Source: Petaurus breviceps papuanus | Lineage: Eukaryota > Chordata > Mammalia > Diprotodontia > Petauridae | Length of the DNA stretch: 64,000 nucleotides | Assembly: GCA_028583685.1 (NCBI GenBank) | Contig: JAMXIF010001164.1 | Location: 8,020,303 to 8,084,302 of the forward strand | Reading direction: 5' to 3' | In this document: in pieces, positions 11,320 through 22,457 of the stretch | Numbering within the stretch: position 1 is the first letter of the stretch | Layout: each line of letters begins with the position of its first letter | Notes under the pieces: generated by a model | Databases searched by the model: none | What the model saw: only the letters and a program-made list of their open reading frames with translations | What the model was told of the DNA's origin: nothing | Translations under genes and position numbers: made by a program

Positions 11320-11478
11320 CTCAACTGACTCACAACCTTCAGGTCCATCCACTGTCCCACTCAGTTCTCCTTTATGTGTTGTCTTCACTCATTGGAATGT
11401 GAATTCCTTGAGGGAAAGGGCTGTTTTGCTTACATTTGTAGTCACAATTCTTAGCATAGTATCTAACACATTAAAAAA
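11320..11478 (+). repeat. L2 3'-end fragment next to pyrimidine tract
   Basis: 'ggaatgtgaattccttgagg', 'gaaagggctgttttgcttac' and 'cttagcatagtatctaacac' follow the L2 terminal order. The pyrimidine tract begins where the L2 copy stops. Confidence 0.65.
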
Positions 11479-11479
11479 A

Positions 11480-12159
11480 TTTCCTTCCCTCCTTCCTTCC
11501 TTCCTTCCTTCCTTCCTTCCTTCCTTCCTTCCTTCCTTCCTTCCTTCCTTCCTTCCTTCCTTCCTTCCTTCCTTCCTTCCTTCCTTCCTTCCTTCCTCCC
11601 TCCCTCCCTTCTTTCCTCCTCCTCCTCCTTCTTCTTCTCTCTCTCCACACCTTTCTTCCTCTCTTTTTTTACTTTCCCTCTTTCTTCCTCTCCCTTCTCT
11701 CCCCATCCATCTTTTTCTTTCTCTCTTTTCCTTCCTTCTATCCTTCCTTCAATTCTTCCTTTCTCTCTTCCTCTCTCCCTCCATCTCTCCTGGTTCCCCC
11801 TCTCCCCTTTACTTTCTTCCTCCTCTCTCTCTCCCTTCTTCTACTCCTTCTCTCTTCCTTTTTTTCTTCCTCTTCCTCCCCATCCCCTCCTTTATGTCCC
11901 TTTTTATTTCTCTTTCCCTTCTTCCCTCCCTTCCTTCCATCCTTCTTTTCTTAGTCTTCCTTCCTTCTTCTCTTTTTTCTTTCTCTCTCATCCTTTTCCT
12001 CCCCTCTCTCCTCTCGTCATTTTTCTTTATTTTTCTTCCTTTCTCCCTTCCTTCCTTTTTCTTTCTACATTCCTTCATTCTTCTTTTTCTTTCTTCTTTC
12101 TTTCCTTCTTCTTTCTTCCTTTCCTTCTCCCTTCCTTTCTTTTTTTCTTTCTTTCCTTC
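11480..12159. repeat. 680-bp polypyrimidine tract with (TTCC)n core
   Basis: A pure (TTCC)n core spans about 11491-11596. The tract then degrades through TCC, TTC and TCTCC patterns to about 12159, with very few purines on the + strand. It yields a 284-codon Ser/Leu/Phe/Pro frame on + and Lys/Glu/Gly/Arg frames on -, all artefacts. Long mirror-like homopurine/homopyrimidine DNA can form triplex (H-DNA). Confidence 0.95.
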
Positions 12160-12165
12160 ATATAC

Positions 12166-12345
12166 ATCTAGAACTGGAAGGGATCTGAGAGGTCATCTAG
12201 GTCAACCCACTCATTCAAAGGTAAGGAAACTGAGGCCCACAAAGGGAAAGTGACTTGCCTAAGGTCATACAGGTAAAAGGCAGAAAAGACCAGATTCAAA
12301 CTCAGGATCAGTGATCACAAGTCCTTCTCTCCAAGTTCAGCCCTC
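12166..12345 (-). repeat. MIR3-type SINE, antisense
   Basis: 'agaactggaagggatctgag', 'ggtcatctaggtcaacccac', 'aggtaaggaaactgaggccc' and 'agtgacttgcctaaggtcat' are a textbook antisense MIR3. Confidence 0.85.
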
Positions 12346-12890
12346 TTTTCTCTGCCCCACATTGCTTCTCTTCAAGGTTAAAGCTTAAACTGGTCACATT
12401 GTCATTAGGCTGGATGTTAAAAGAAAAAAAATGAGTGATGAAGGCAGTGACCACTCTTTATCACGTGAAATTCTAGTAATTTTGGTGGGATTCAGTTTAA
12501 AGGAGGAATGACCGGATCTTTGGTAAACTCATCCTTCATGGCCACTATTTTTTCTCAGGTCCACTAGGTGGCATTAGTCTTCTGTGTATATGTGCCATCT
12601 GCTTAAAAAAATCAGAAGTAGAAACCACTGGAAGTTCTTTTTCCTCACAGCTGTTTTACCTGTTTTCCCTAAAGGGGAGAGAATGACTAAGGGAAGTTCT
12701 CTGCTCTGGGTTATAAGTTCACCTCTAATAGATGACTTGCACCTGGAAGTGGTCGCCATTTGATTTAGGGGTATGCAATCATAACATTGCTGGGGATGAA
12801 TGATGTACCACCCTCCACAAAGCATGCTCCTTATCTTCAGAATCTCCAAATTGCAAGGAGCCTCCAAGGTCCCCTCGTTCTTCTCATCTT
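12346..12890. other. Unique sequence, nothing recognised
   Basis: No repeat family or coding signal is recognised in this stretch. Confidence 0.4.
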
Positions 12891-12892
12891 AT

Positions 12893-13135
12893 CATAGAAC
12901 AGTAAGATGTAGAGTTTAAGTGAACTTCGGAGATCATCTTGTCCAACCCCCACATTTCACCAATCAGGAGACGGCCTTTACAACAGAGAGAAGAGATGGA
13001 ATGTTGTCCATGACGAGTAATTGATGACCACAGAGGTTAAATGACTTTCCCAGAGTTGCATAGGGAGTCAGTAGCAGAATTAGGAAAGGAATAGGGGCCC
13101 TGGATCTGAATCCTTACATTATATCATACAGCTTC
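12893..13135 (-). repeat. MIR3-type SINE, antisense
   Basis: 'agtgaacttcggagatcatc', 'ttgtccaacccccacatttc' and 'ggttaaatgactttcccaga' place an antisense MIR3. A short unrelated stretch near 12970-13020 may be an insertion. Confidence 0.7.
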
Positions 13136-13320
13136 TCTTCCTCATCATAGCAATTACACTTTGTGGTCAGAAGTTGTCTGAGAGTTTACAAAGGACTTTC
13201 AAATAGTCATTTGTTTCTCACAACAACCCTGAGGCAGATGAAGGAGAGATTACTATTCTAGTTAGATAAAAGAAAGATTTAAAATGTCCAAGTGATTTGC
13301 CACATGGCTAAGTGAGTCAT
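13136..13320 (-). repeat. MIR/MON1-like fragment
   Basis: 'cagaagttgtctgagagttt', 'caaaggactttcaaatagtc', 'ctcacaacaaccctgaggca' and 'ccaagtgatttgccacatgg' match the antisense MIR tail and core. Confidence 0.6.
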
Positions 13321-14180
13321 GGTGAAGGAGAGGTAATTTGATTGGGAAAGTCTTAGGGCTGATGAGTAGAGTCCTAGAGGAGCAGACTGACACACCTTTT
13401 CTACTAGGAAGGGAATTATTGATTTAATTATGGTTCTAAAATTGAACAGAGGTGGGTAGAGAGATTGGAATGGCATCAGGGCAGCTGACAGGAGGGTGAT
13501 TCAGAAGTAAAGCAAATCATGACTGGGACTGCATGAGTATAGTTGGCTATGTGACATACTTTCCACTCAAGTCGGCAGGGACACCCCAACAAAAGTTCTC
13601 ACGATGAAAGGGTTAAGTTCTCCAGAGTATAGTCTCTAGTCTGAAGCTCCATTGGCAGGATAGTAGTTATGAGTGAAGCTGATAGGAGGGTCTCTAACAT
13701 GATATAAGGCACACTGCCTTCATTGGCAAGGACTACAATAGAGTTTTTTGGGTGGCTGTGAGTCCAGTGAGGGAGAGGCTATATTCATCTAATCTAGGAA
13801 TGAAGAAGTCCTGGAAAATGAATTTGGCTGAGAAAGATGTTAGGCTTTTTATGACAGGTTCAGGCCATATAATAAGGTCTCAACAAATGTTTATTGAATG
13901 GATTCTGAAAGAATGGATGAAATAGAGACAGACTTTGACAAGGCTTCTATATGTGGAATGAATAGAAATGATGACTATGGAAATCACTAAAATTTCTAAA
14001 TTATAGGATGTCAGAGAGTAATATCTGCCTTGGTGACAAAGAAGTTGTGTAGAGGGAAGGGCTTTGAAGGAAAGATGCCTGGTTGTTCTCGTGTGTGTGT
14101 GAGTGTGCATGTGCACACATGAATTTTAAAGGTTGTGATAGGTTAGCCAGAATAGGATGCCCCAGAGTCAGTTTTATAAC
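13321..14180. other. Unique sequence
   Basis: No gene or family-level repeat apart from a short L2-like terminus near 13870-13900 ('tcaacaaatgtttattgaat') and a GT run near 14092. Confidence 0.4.
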
Positions 14181-14259
14181 ACTCAGTCAACCAAACAATA
14201 AGCATTTACTAATTACTTACTATGTGCCAAGTTCGGTGACCTGGGGACATAAAGAAGGA

Positions 14260-14790
14260 GCAAAATGGGTTTCCGTTGTGAGGGTGATGCTGAGTTTGCA
14301 AGGGAGAGCTGCATAAAAAAGCCAGTAGAAATGCCAGCTATTGTGCAAGGCGTAGAAGAATCCAGGATTACCTGTTTCCCTAATAAAGTTTGGAGCGTGC
14401 CCAAAAACCACTGTCAAAGAAAGGACAAAGGATGTCTGAAGGATAAGTATGAAGAAAGTCAGCCCAGAGCAAAGATAATCTGACTACATCTATGATATTT
14501 TGCAAAGTGAACGAGGAACATCTTCATCCATTGAGTCTGAGATTGTCTATGCAGCCAATCTGGAAAATTCAGGCAAATTGATCTTATTGGTTCAAGTCAT
14601 TCATGCAGGTTTCCAGTGTAATTATCCTTAACATAGAAGAAAATACTACAACTCTCTTCTTTGCTGAGGTTTCACTCTGGGATTTGGTTTCCCTAGGAAA
14701 TCTGGCTTGGTCCAACATGGCATCCTGTTGCACCACTCCATTTCCCCCCAGGAAGATTCTTTTCTTAAGCCCTGTTAATTGCCTTTAATC
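14260..14790. other. Unique sequence, no gene called
   Basis: A 72-codon frame (14265-14483) was inspected. It shows no recognisable domain, splice context or conserved motif, so it is not called. Confidence 0.4.
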
Positions 14791-14844
14791 ACTGACACCT
14801 ATTGGCTCTGTGCTCTCTCTGGAAGAGCACTTTTCCCAATACAC

Positions 14845-14970
14845 TTGAGGTTTCTGTGACTTGTCCAGGATCACATATGAAGTAAGTGGCATGGCCAGAA
14901 CATAAACTGAAGCTTCCTGACTTCCAGCCTGGGACTCTCTCCATGACACAACATACCACCTGCTTGCATC
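14845..14970 (-). repeat. MIR-type fragment, antisense
   Basis: 'gtgacttgtccaggatcaca', 'tgaagtaagtggcatggcca' and 'cctgacttccagcctgggac' match the antisense MIR core. Confidence 0.65.
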
Positions 14971-15344
14971 TCAGGGGAGTGCCCAGTGCTCGGAGCTCTC
15001 CACAGATCACAATGGTGGATGAGCTGTCCTTTCTATTACATAAACACCTCACATTCCCTCTCTTATCTCTCCAGACTCAATCCTCTTTATCAATCAGGCA
15101 CATTTGCTGCAGACAGTGCCAACAACCTCCCACTCTTCACTTTCTCAGACTCTGAGCTTTCCTTCCACATTCCACAGAGCTGATCTAGTCTTGGAACTCA
15201 TTCCAAAATGCTGCATCTATAGTTCTGCTTCACAGATCCAGTGGCCCAGAACAGACATTCAATTCCATCATTTGGGGAGAAGGGTTTATTTTCATCAGAA
15301 AGCCTAGAGTAGTGGGTGTCCATTTGTCTTACATCAGAAGAGTT

Positions 15345-15555
15345 AAAACATCTTAAAATTCATTTTAAGGTCATTTTTTCCTCCAAACAACTCTGAAAGG
15401 TTGATAGTGTGATTAATATTAAACCAACTTTTTTTTTCAGATGAGGAAACTGAGGATCAGAGATGTAAGAAGAAGTACCTATGCTCACATGCTGCTGTGT
15501 TTGTGAATAACAAGGCTGGGATAAAAATCTGGACTCTTGACTTCAAATTTAAGAG
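15345..15555 (-). repeat. MIR-type SINE, antisense
   Basis: 'caaacaactctgaaaggttg', 'cagatgaggaaactgaggat' and 'aacaaggctgggataaaaat' follow antisense MIR order. A fragment of a second MON1-like copy ('aagtgctttacaaatattaa') lies at about 15615-15690. Confidence 0.75.
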
Positions 15556-15898
15556 AGGAGTCAGTACCTATGCTCTTGCAAATATATCAGTGATTTTTGT
15601 TTTGTCTTTACAAAGGTGAAGGAATAAGCATTTACATAGCATCTACTAGACCAGGCACTATGCTAAAGTGCTTTACAAATATTAAATCTACAATTCAACT
15701 TAACAAGCATTTATTAGGCACTAAGAGAATTCCTGCCCACAAAACATACATGCACACATGTACACACTAAATGTTTAATAAATGCTTATTTACTTGTTGA
15801 TTTTGTATACAACATATACTTAAGTTGTAGAATTATTTTAGTCAGTTATCTCTTCACTTCAGTCATGAAAAAGCTTAGTTATTCTGTAGTGACTCCAT

Positions 15899-16133
15899 AG
15901 GGACAGCTAGATGACCTGATGGATAGAGCATTGGGCTTGGAGTCAGGAAGACCTGAGTTCAAATTCAGTTTTAGACATTTACTAGTTGTGTGACCCTGGG
16001 CAAGTCACTTAACCTCTGTTTGAATCCACTGAAGAAGGAAATGGAAAACCACTCTAGAATCTTTGCCAAAAAAGCCCCAGACAGTATGTCCTATAGAGTC
16101 ATAGAGAGTCGTACAGTACTGAATGACTGAACA
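15899..16133 (+). repeat. MAR1-type SINE, near full length
   Basis: tRNA-like head 'ggacagctagatgacctgat' and 'agagcattgggcttggagtc', core 'tgtgtgaccctgggcaagtc', then the MAR1 tail 'ggaaaaccactctagaatct', 'ttgccaaaaaagccccagac' and 'ctgaatgactgaac'. The usual 'cctcagtttcctcatctgta' segment is missing between core and tail, so there is an internal deletion. Confidence 0.9.
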
Positions 16134-16249
16134 AGTTTCTTCATTGGATCCAATATTGCCAAAGTCTTGCTGCATATGAGTCCATCTCAGTTAGCATTGG
16201 TTTACTGAAAGAATAGGGTCTCCAAATTTCCAGTTTCTCAACTCCCCTG

Positions 16250-16281
16250 AACACACACACACATACACACACACACTCACA
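16250..16281. repeat. (AC)n microsatellite
   Basis: Nearly pure AC dinucleotide run with a single AT interruption. Confidence 0.9.
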
Positions 16282-16289
16282 CCTTCTTC

Positions 16290-16855
16290 CCTTTCTTATT
16301 TCACTTCCCAGAAGACCCTGTCATTAGCAAACACTAATATCTTTTGGATTGTTCAATTATTCCCAATTCGTGGGGGCGTTTGTAGCTAAAGCTGGTTTGA
16401 AAACTGTAATGAGGACCCAGAAAAGTTAAAAGGCTTTCTTTGATTATAGCCGCTCTGCCTGACTGAGCCATGGTAAAGATATACTGGGAGAGAGGGCATA
16501 AAATAACTCTAAAGGCAGAAAAGATAAGTGCCCTATCAGCCTGAGAACAGATGTGGAGAAGGTATAGAGTCTATATTGGTTTCCCATTTTGTACTTGTTC
16601 AGTGAGTAGGAAAGACGTTTTCAGGTCCACTCATGATAAAAGACTCCCTTATCTTTTAGAGACAATTCATCAAGGGCTTTAAGAAAGGAAGCAAAAGATT
16701 ATGGCCCTCTCCACCAAGGATTGAAGTCAGTAAGCCAACAGGTGAAGTGTCACTTCTAAGCCTCTGTTAGGGGATTTCCCTAGATGATATAGTCAAGATA
16801 AGGTTAGCCAGGTTCACGGAATATTAGAACTGCACCCAGCCCTATGGTAGAATTA
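16290..16855. other. Unique sequence, nothing recognised
   Basis: No repeat family or gene signal is recognised. Confidence 0.4.
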
Positions 16856-16859
16856 TTAA

Positions 16860-16985
16860 ATGTAAAAAGTCAGAAAGTTTCCTAATGATCATTCCATTGA
16901 AACGTATTGTTCTACAGATGAAAAGCTGAGACTCAGAGATAAAAAAAACCCCAACAACTATTCATAGTCACCATGTAGCCATGAT
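16860..16985 (-). repeat. MIR3-type fragment, antisense
   Basis: 'cctaatgatcattccattga', 'tctacagatgaaaagctgag' and 'actcagagataa' fit antisense MIR3. Weakly preserved. Confidence 0.5.
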
Positions 16986-17031
16986 AAGTGGGAATGGGAG
17001 AGTCACTTGTAGTCCATAGAAAAATAAAGAC

Positions 17032-17182
17032 GGGAGGCTAGGTGGTGAAGTGAATAGAGCACTGGCTCTGGAGTCAGGAGGACCTGAGTTCAAATCCAGC
17101 CTCAGACACTTAACACAAAAAGTAGCCGTGTGACCTTAATCAAGTCACTTAACCACAATTGCCCTCTAAAAAAGCAAAAAAT
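17032..17182 (+). repeat. WSINE1-like SINE with 11-bp target duplication
   Basis: Short SINE: head 'gggaggctaggtggtgaagt', 'gagcactggctctggagtca', core 'cctcagacacttaacacaaa', 'gccgtgtgaccttaatcaag' and the WSINE1-type end 'aaccacaattgccctctaaa' running into an A-rich tail. Flanked by 'aaaataaagac' at 17021-17031 and 17183-17193. Confidence 0.92.
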
Positions 17183-17193
17183 AAAATAAAGAC

Positions 17194-17765
17194 AAAGTCT
17201 CCTAGATTCTAATCTGGGGTCCTTTTTGGTTGACTCCATGAAATTGGAAATCTTTGAAAACAGCACTTTATTGCTATAATGTAAAATCACCAGAAATCTG
17301 TTCTTCAGCAGTCTTGTCACTGAGCACCCTTTGCGTACACTACATTAATAACATTAAAGTATAAGGAAACTCTAGGTCCTATTTTAAGTATTGCCTTCAG
17401 TTGCTGTTGGGTCCTAATTACAAGGCCTTCTATATAAACTATGCCAGCTATATTCAAGAGGCTTCAGCCACAGAAAATAAAATTAGCTTAAGTAATTCAT
17501 GCCACCTACTATAGTTGTAGTTAACAGTAAAGGGTTGTACAGATCTGATTTCAAGACACTATTGTTGAAGGAGGGTTAGTTCCTTATGAACAAAGTACAA
17601 CCATGGTTAAACATATGATGTGACTAGAAAGAGAAACTGGTTCCACCTAGGAAGGTCTAATTAACTTTAGCCAATCAAATTCATGAAGGTTTTCAGATAC
17701 ACCCAAATTTATCTATCATAAAGAACCAGCTGCAATTAATTAGGGAAAGACATGGAAATCTAGGT
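17194..17765. other. Unique sequence, nothing recognised
   Basis: No repeat or coding signal. AT-rich with ordinary composition. Confidence 0.4.
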
Positions 17766-17768
17766 ACA

Positions 17769-18035
17769 CAGGAGGCAGCTGGGGATGCGGGGTGCGGTGG
17801 ATAGAATGCTGGGCCTGGAGTCAGGAAGACTCATCTGTGTGAGTTCAAATTGGGTCTCAGATACTTACCTGCTATGTGACCCTGGGCAAGTCACTTGATT
17901 ATTTTTTGCCTTAGTTCCTCAAATGTGAAATGAGAAAAGAAGGAAATGGTAAACCATTCCAGTATCTCTGCCAAGAAAACTCCAAATGGGATCGTGAAGA
18001 ATCAGACACAACTGAAAACAACAAAACAAAAGCAG
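17769..18035 (+). repeat. MAR1-type SINE, full length
   Basis: Head 'tagaatgctgggcctggagt', the 'aagactcatctgtgtgagtt' segment that marks one MAR1 subgroup (also at 29820 and, less clearly, 62640), core 'atgtgaccctgggcaagtca', tail 'ggtaaaccattccagtatct' and 'gccaagaaaactccaaatgg', then an A/C-rich end. Confidence 0.92.
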
Positions 18036-18144
18036 CAACAAAGCAATAGTGAGACTGGGATGAGGTTTCCTTTCAGCCGTGGTTTAAAACAAGCTATCAG
18101 TAACTATTAGAAGGATCAGCTTCTCAGGCTCCCCTTGGGGGGTC

Positions 18145-18445
18145 CTATCTGGTCTCCCTGAACTTAGACTCTCTCCTCTCTGAGCTAGCTTTCACATAGC
18201 AGCTACAATCATCACCAATTGTCAGGTTGTTCTCCAGTTCTGAAACCTTCAGGGGCTCCCTATTGTCCATGGGATAAAATGCATGCATTTTATGCACACC
18301 CTTCCTATGATATCTAAGGCCCTTTATAATCTGATTGCAATTCCTATTTCTGGTTTTATTTGATACTCCTCACCTTTATATATTCCAGGAAAACCAGACT
18401 CTTAGTCTATGTCCTATATTAGCCTAAGATAGTTCCAGTATCTGA
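18145..18445 (+). repeat. L2 LINE fragment
   Basis: 'accttcaggggctccctatt', 'ccatgggataaaatgcatgc', 'atctaaggccctttataatc' and 'tatattccaggaaaaccaga' are L2 segments upstream of the 3' terminus. Confidence 0.75.
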
Positions 18446-18739
18446 TCCTCTATTCTCCTACCTCCACACATTCCCATGCAGTGCTGTCCATATCTCTTTA
18501 AGAGTTGGGAGGGGAGGGCGTTTTTTTTTTTCTTTTTTAAGGAAATTCCATGATCAGATTGGTGGGGAACCTTTGCTTGTCATTTTGCCTTTGTCTTCTC
18601 ATGAAGATGTGAACATGCACATTGACTACATTGGGAAGATGGGAGGACATCTACTGAACTATGCCCAGTAACACTCTGTTGAGGAAGAAGACATCTCCTT
18701 AAGTATCATCTATTGGGGATTAATTGATTGGTTGGCTCT

Positions 18740-19015
18740 TTGCATTTTCTGTCAACTATTTCTAATTCTGGGTCCTAGGGCAAGCAAAACGAAAAGTGTC
18801 AGTTTTCTATGTGCAACCCTTCAAATCGTTGAGGAAACCTATCATGCCCCTCATCCTCCAAAGTATTATTTTCAGCAGGGAAAATATCCTTAGTTCTCTT
18901 ACCCAAAACCAATAAGGCATGAACATGAATTCCTTTGCCATTCTGGTTCCTCTCCTCTAAAGAGTGTGCAGCTTATTCTTACTAAGAATATGGTGCTCCA
19001 AACTGAACACATTTC
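18740..19015 (-). repeat. L3/CR1 LINE remnant, part 1 of a split copy
   Basis: Antisense CR1-like order: 'cagcagggaaaatatcctta', 'tgccattctggttcctctcc' and 'atggtgctccaaactgaaca'. The same element appears to resume at about 20100 ('attagcgtctgctttttcat', then 'ctagatctttcccaataaaa'), which is the next piece in CR1 order. Confidence 0.65.
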
Positions 19016-20098
19016 AATTCAATTTCAACAAAGTGATTCATGTGGCATGAGCACCATGCTAGGCACAGGAGATATGAAGATAAAATCAAAATAGTCCCAG
19101 ACCCTGAAGAACTTCTGTTTTACTGGAGGGATGCAGCTTATACATAGAGAATTAAATGCAAAGTATATGAAAATGATTTCAAGAGGGAGAGAACATGAAT
19201 GAATGGGTAGGTCAGGAAAGGTGTAGTAGAGGAGGTAGTGTCTATGTTCTATTTCAAAGACATTCATTTTAAGGGGCAAAAATTAGATAGGTAGCCAGTG
19301 AAAATATCTAGTGAAAAGGGAAGGGGTAATTAGTATGTGTGTGTGTGTGTGTGTGATTATGCAGATTTGCTATTATCTCTGAGAAAGATAAAAATGGGGC
19401 TGAATGGTAAGACTGTTAATTTATGTAACTGTAAGATCCTAGAAGGTAATCAGAGGTGTATTCATTAAATGAAGCACATTAGACATGTTCTTGTGGTTGC
19501 GGGACAAGGACTGGATTCAGACATCTCCCATAAAAGAGGCCTGATGGATTCACAGGATTAGTAATACTAAGCAATTTCCCCAGAGTCTCATAGCTTGTAA
19601 CTGGGTAAGTAAAGACTTGAATCTAGTCCATGACTTTTTTCTTTCACTGCTTCATGATGGAGCTTAACTCACTTTGTACTAGTCTTTGGTCTTTTACCCA
19701 AACAAGTCTAGCCAGATAGGGGCCTAGGAAAAGACGTGGTAATGGGAGATGTACAGGAAATGACTAGTGAGCCAATGTGACTAGAATGGTCAGTGGGTGA
19801 ATATGAAATGAGACAGAACCCAGATTGTGGAGTGTTAAATTTCAGGTTCAGGATTACAATTGTATTTTATCTCAAAGGCAATAAAGAACCATAGAGGATT
19901 TTTGAGTGGGGGGAGGAAAGAGGGGAGAATCAGAGACATGGTCAGATCTGTGTTTGAAGGATAAGAATTTAGAAGCTATGTAGAGGACGTATCAGAAAAA
20001 AGATGAGAGTGGAAGCAGGAAAACCAATTAGGAGGCTTTTGCAATAGCTGAGGTCAAAGGTGATAAGGGGCTGAACTAGAGAAGAGTGCAATAATCCG
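19016..20098 (-). repeat. Ancient mammalian repeat inserted in L3, family unresolved
   Basis: Contains 'gagcaccatgctaggcacag' near 19050 and, much further on, 'atggtcagatctgtgtttga' and 'aaccaattaggaggcttttg' near 19940-20035. These phrases occur together in a common old mammalian interspersed repeat, but I cannot name the family with confidence. Strand is a guess. It separates two consecutive pieces of one L3 copy. Confidence 0.45.
19292..19470 (+). repeat. Unrecognised repeat, copy A (GT-bearing)
   Basis: Shares order and sequence with 29197-29430: 'agccagtgaaaat', a (TG)n run, then 'agatttgctattatctct', 'aatggggctg' and 'gaaggtaatcagaggtg' against 'gatggtaaccagaagtg' in the other copy. 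I do not recognise the family. Confidence 0.6.
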
Positions 20099-20099
20099 G

Positions 20100-21720
20100 T
20101 AAAATCATATTAGCGTCTGCTTTTTCATGAATTTTTTGTCTCTCTTAGAGTAGTCTAACATTGTAGCCTTATTTCCATATCATTCTATTGAGTCAGATTG
20201 AATTTTCAGTCTTCTACAATCCTAGATCTTTCCCAATAAAATCCTTTCTAGCAATTTCTTGTGCATCTCATGGTTATGATGCTAGTTTTTTTTTTAATCC
20301 AAGCATAAAATGTATCTTTATTCAATTTCATTTTTATTAGATTCAAGCTCAAGTCCTTGATAGCAGATATTGCTTCATGCTTTGTATTTGCACTGCCAGC
20401 ACCTGGCGTAGTGCCTGCCATGTAGGCATCACTTAATAAATGCGTGCTGGTTGATTGATTTTGAATCCTACTTGTCAGCCAGTAGGTTATCTACTCCTCC
20501 CAGCTTTGTGGTATCTGCCAATTTGATAGGCATGTATCCTATGCTTTTATCCTTGCTATCAACAGAAACCTCAAACAATACAGGGCCATGCATAAATCCC
20601 TAGGACTTTCCACTGGTGGCCTTCTTCCAAATGGGCATTGCATTACTCTTTGCAGCTGTCTGTTCAATCATTTATCAATCCATTTAACTGTGCTATAATC
20701 TTGTCCATTTGCCTCCATCTTTTCTGCATGAATAACATGAAAGATTTTGTCAAATACTTTTCTAAAAACTAGGTAAAGTATAGAACATTCTCTCCATCTA
20801 TTTGTTTACTAGAGCTCTGACAAAAAAGGGAAATTATGATGGTTTGGTGTGACCTCTAATTGGTGAAGCCATGCATACTCTTGGTGATTACTCCTTTTCC
20901 AGATACTCACTAATTATGTCTTTAACAATATGCCATAAAATGTTATTAGGAATCAAAGTCAACGTCACTTGCTGATAGTTTACAAATCTCATTCTTTCTT
21001 TTTCTGAAAACTCAGATTTTTGTCCTTCCTCAGTCTTACAGAATGTCTCTCATTATCCACGGTCTTTTAAAGATCACTAACAGCTGCTCACATCTGTCAG
21101 TTCTTTTGGTACCTGTGGATGTAGCTTATCTGAGCCTGGTGACTTGAACCCTTTTAGATATTGTCTTATGATTGTCTTACTTATGGTTGGCGTCAAATTC
21201 CCATCAGTCCCTTTTTTTTGCCCAAACTTTCCAGTCCAAAGACCATTCTCCTTGTTAGAAAAAACAAAACTAAGAGTTAAGTAACTCAGTTTTCTTTCCA
21301 TCATGGGTTATCATGGTCCCATCCATTCCAACCAGCAGTCCTATACCTTGTTAGATCTTCATCCTTTGTCTAATATGGTCATTTGGACTGTGCCTGGGAT
21401 TTCATGTGGTTTCTATATAACTTAACAGTTATCTTATAGATAGCATTTTTTCCTTCAGCCTCAGCTGTCACTGAGCTTTATTATTCTTGACACTATTATT
21501 TTGCATTCATCCTCTGTTACCTTTCTTTGCTTCTGTCTTCAGTGAATGACTTTGAAAATTTTAATTGGGTGCAGATTTCCTTGCCACTCCATAAAGGTCT
21601 ATTTAGACAACTCCTCCTTTTCTTTCCATTTAAAATTGTTTCTCTTTGAATCCTTAGAATTTCATTCTTGAGAGCTTCTGATTCCTCATAGACTGACCTC
21701 ATATATTTTTTTCATGAGTC
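20100..21720 (-). repeat. L3/CR1 LINE remnant, part 2
   Basis: Continues the antisense CR1 order: 'gtggtatctgccaatttgat' (20508), 'aatacagggccatgcataaa' (20577), 'ccactggtggccttcttcca' (20610), 'aagattttgtcaaatacttt' (20741) and 'gtagcttatctgagcctggt' (21120). An L2 3' end sits in it at about 20340-20465. Very diverged, with no surviving frame. Similar LINE-like text may run on to about 22330, but that part is uncertain. Confidence 0.7.
20340..20465 (+). repeat. L2 3'-end fragment inside L3
   Basis: 'aagctcaagtccttgatagc', 'gcgtagtgcctgccatgtag' and 'cacttaataaatgcgtgctg' are the terminal L2 segments, in the opposite orientation to the surrounding L3. Confidence 0.7.
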
Positions 21721-21729
21721 TCTTTATTC

Positions 21730-21786
21730 TATATCATATCATATCGTATCATATCATCATATCATATCATATATCATATCATATCT
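21730..21786. repeat. (ATATC)n pentanucleotide repeat
   Basis: About eleven ATATC/ATCAT-phased units with a few slips. Confidence 0.95.
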
Positions 21787-22457
21787 CAATGAATCCTTTG
21801 AAATCCACTCTCCCCAAAGTCTAAGGTGCATGGCAAACTATGCCTGACTTTCCTCTTCTCTATAAAAAATTCCAAGACGGAGTGGTCACTGTATCATAAG
21901 ATTATACTCATTTTTACTCCAACTAGGTTCTTGTTGTTTAGAGTCAGATGTGGAATAGAATCACTTCTAGTTCATTCCTCCACTTTCAGGTGGATAATAC
22001 TAACATAAAACTAAGTGGAGAAATTATTAATTATTCTGATTTTGACAGAGAGCAGAGCTCTGGCAGATATGTTGAATTATAACTGAAGATAATTGAAGTC
22101 CTCCTTCACTACTATACTACACCTTTATCATTTCTTTGCCAAATTACTCATCTATTTCCTCTTTCTGTTCAGTAAGATATAGGATACAAAATCACGTTTG
22201 CTTCTGTCTTCAATGACATGTATTCAAATATTCTCCATCAAACTTTCCTCCTCTGATTCCTGGTTTCCATGACAAGTGATAATATAAGATGCTATTCCCC
22301 TTCTCTACTCTTTCCCTCTCATGTTTCTTTTAAATAAGATATAACCTTGCAGAGTCAAATATCAGTGATACTTTTATCAAATTTTCCTTTTTGCATAAGT
22401 GTAGAATAGCCCATGAAAGCTCATTAAGCAAATTAAAAAATTTGTCTTGCTTTTTCT

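Noticed and set aside
11399-12253. 284-codon open frame on + and 89-105-codon frames on -
   Set aside because: They read through the TTCC/pyrimidine tract (Ser/Leu/Phe/Pro-rich or Lys/Glu/Gly/Arg-rich). Low-complexity DNA without stops explains them.
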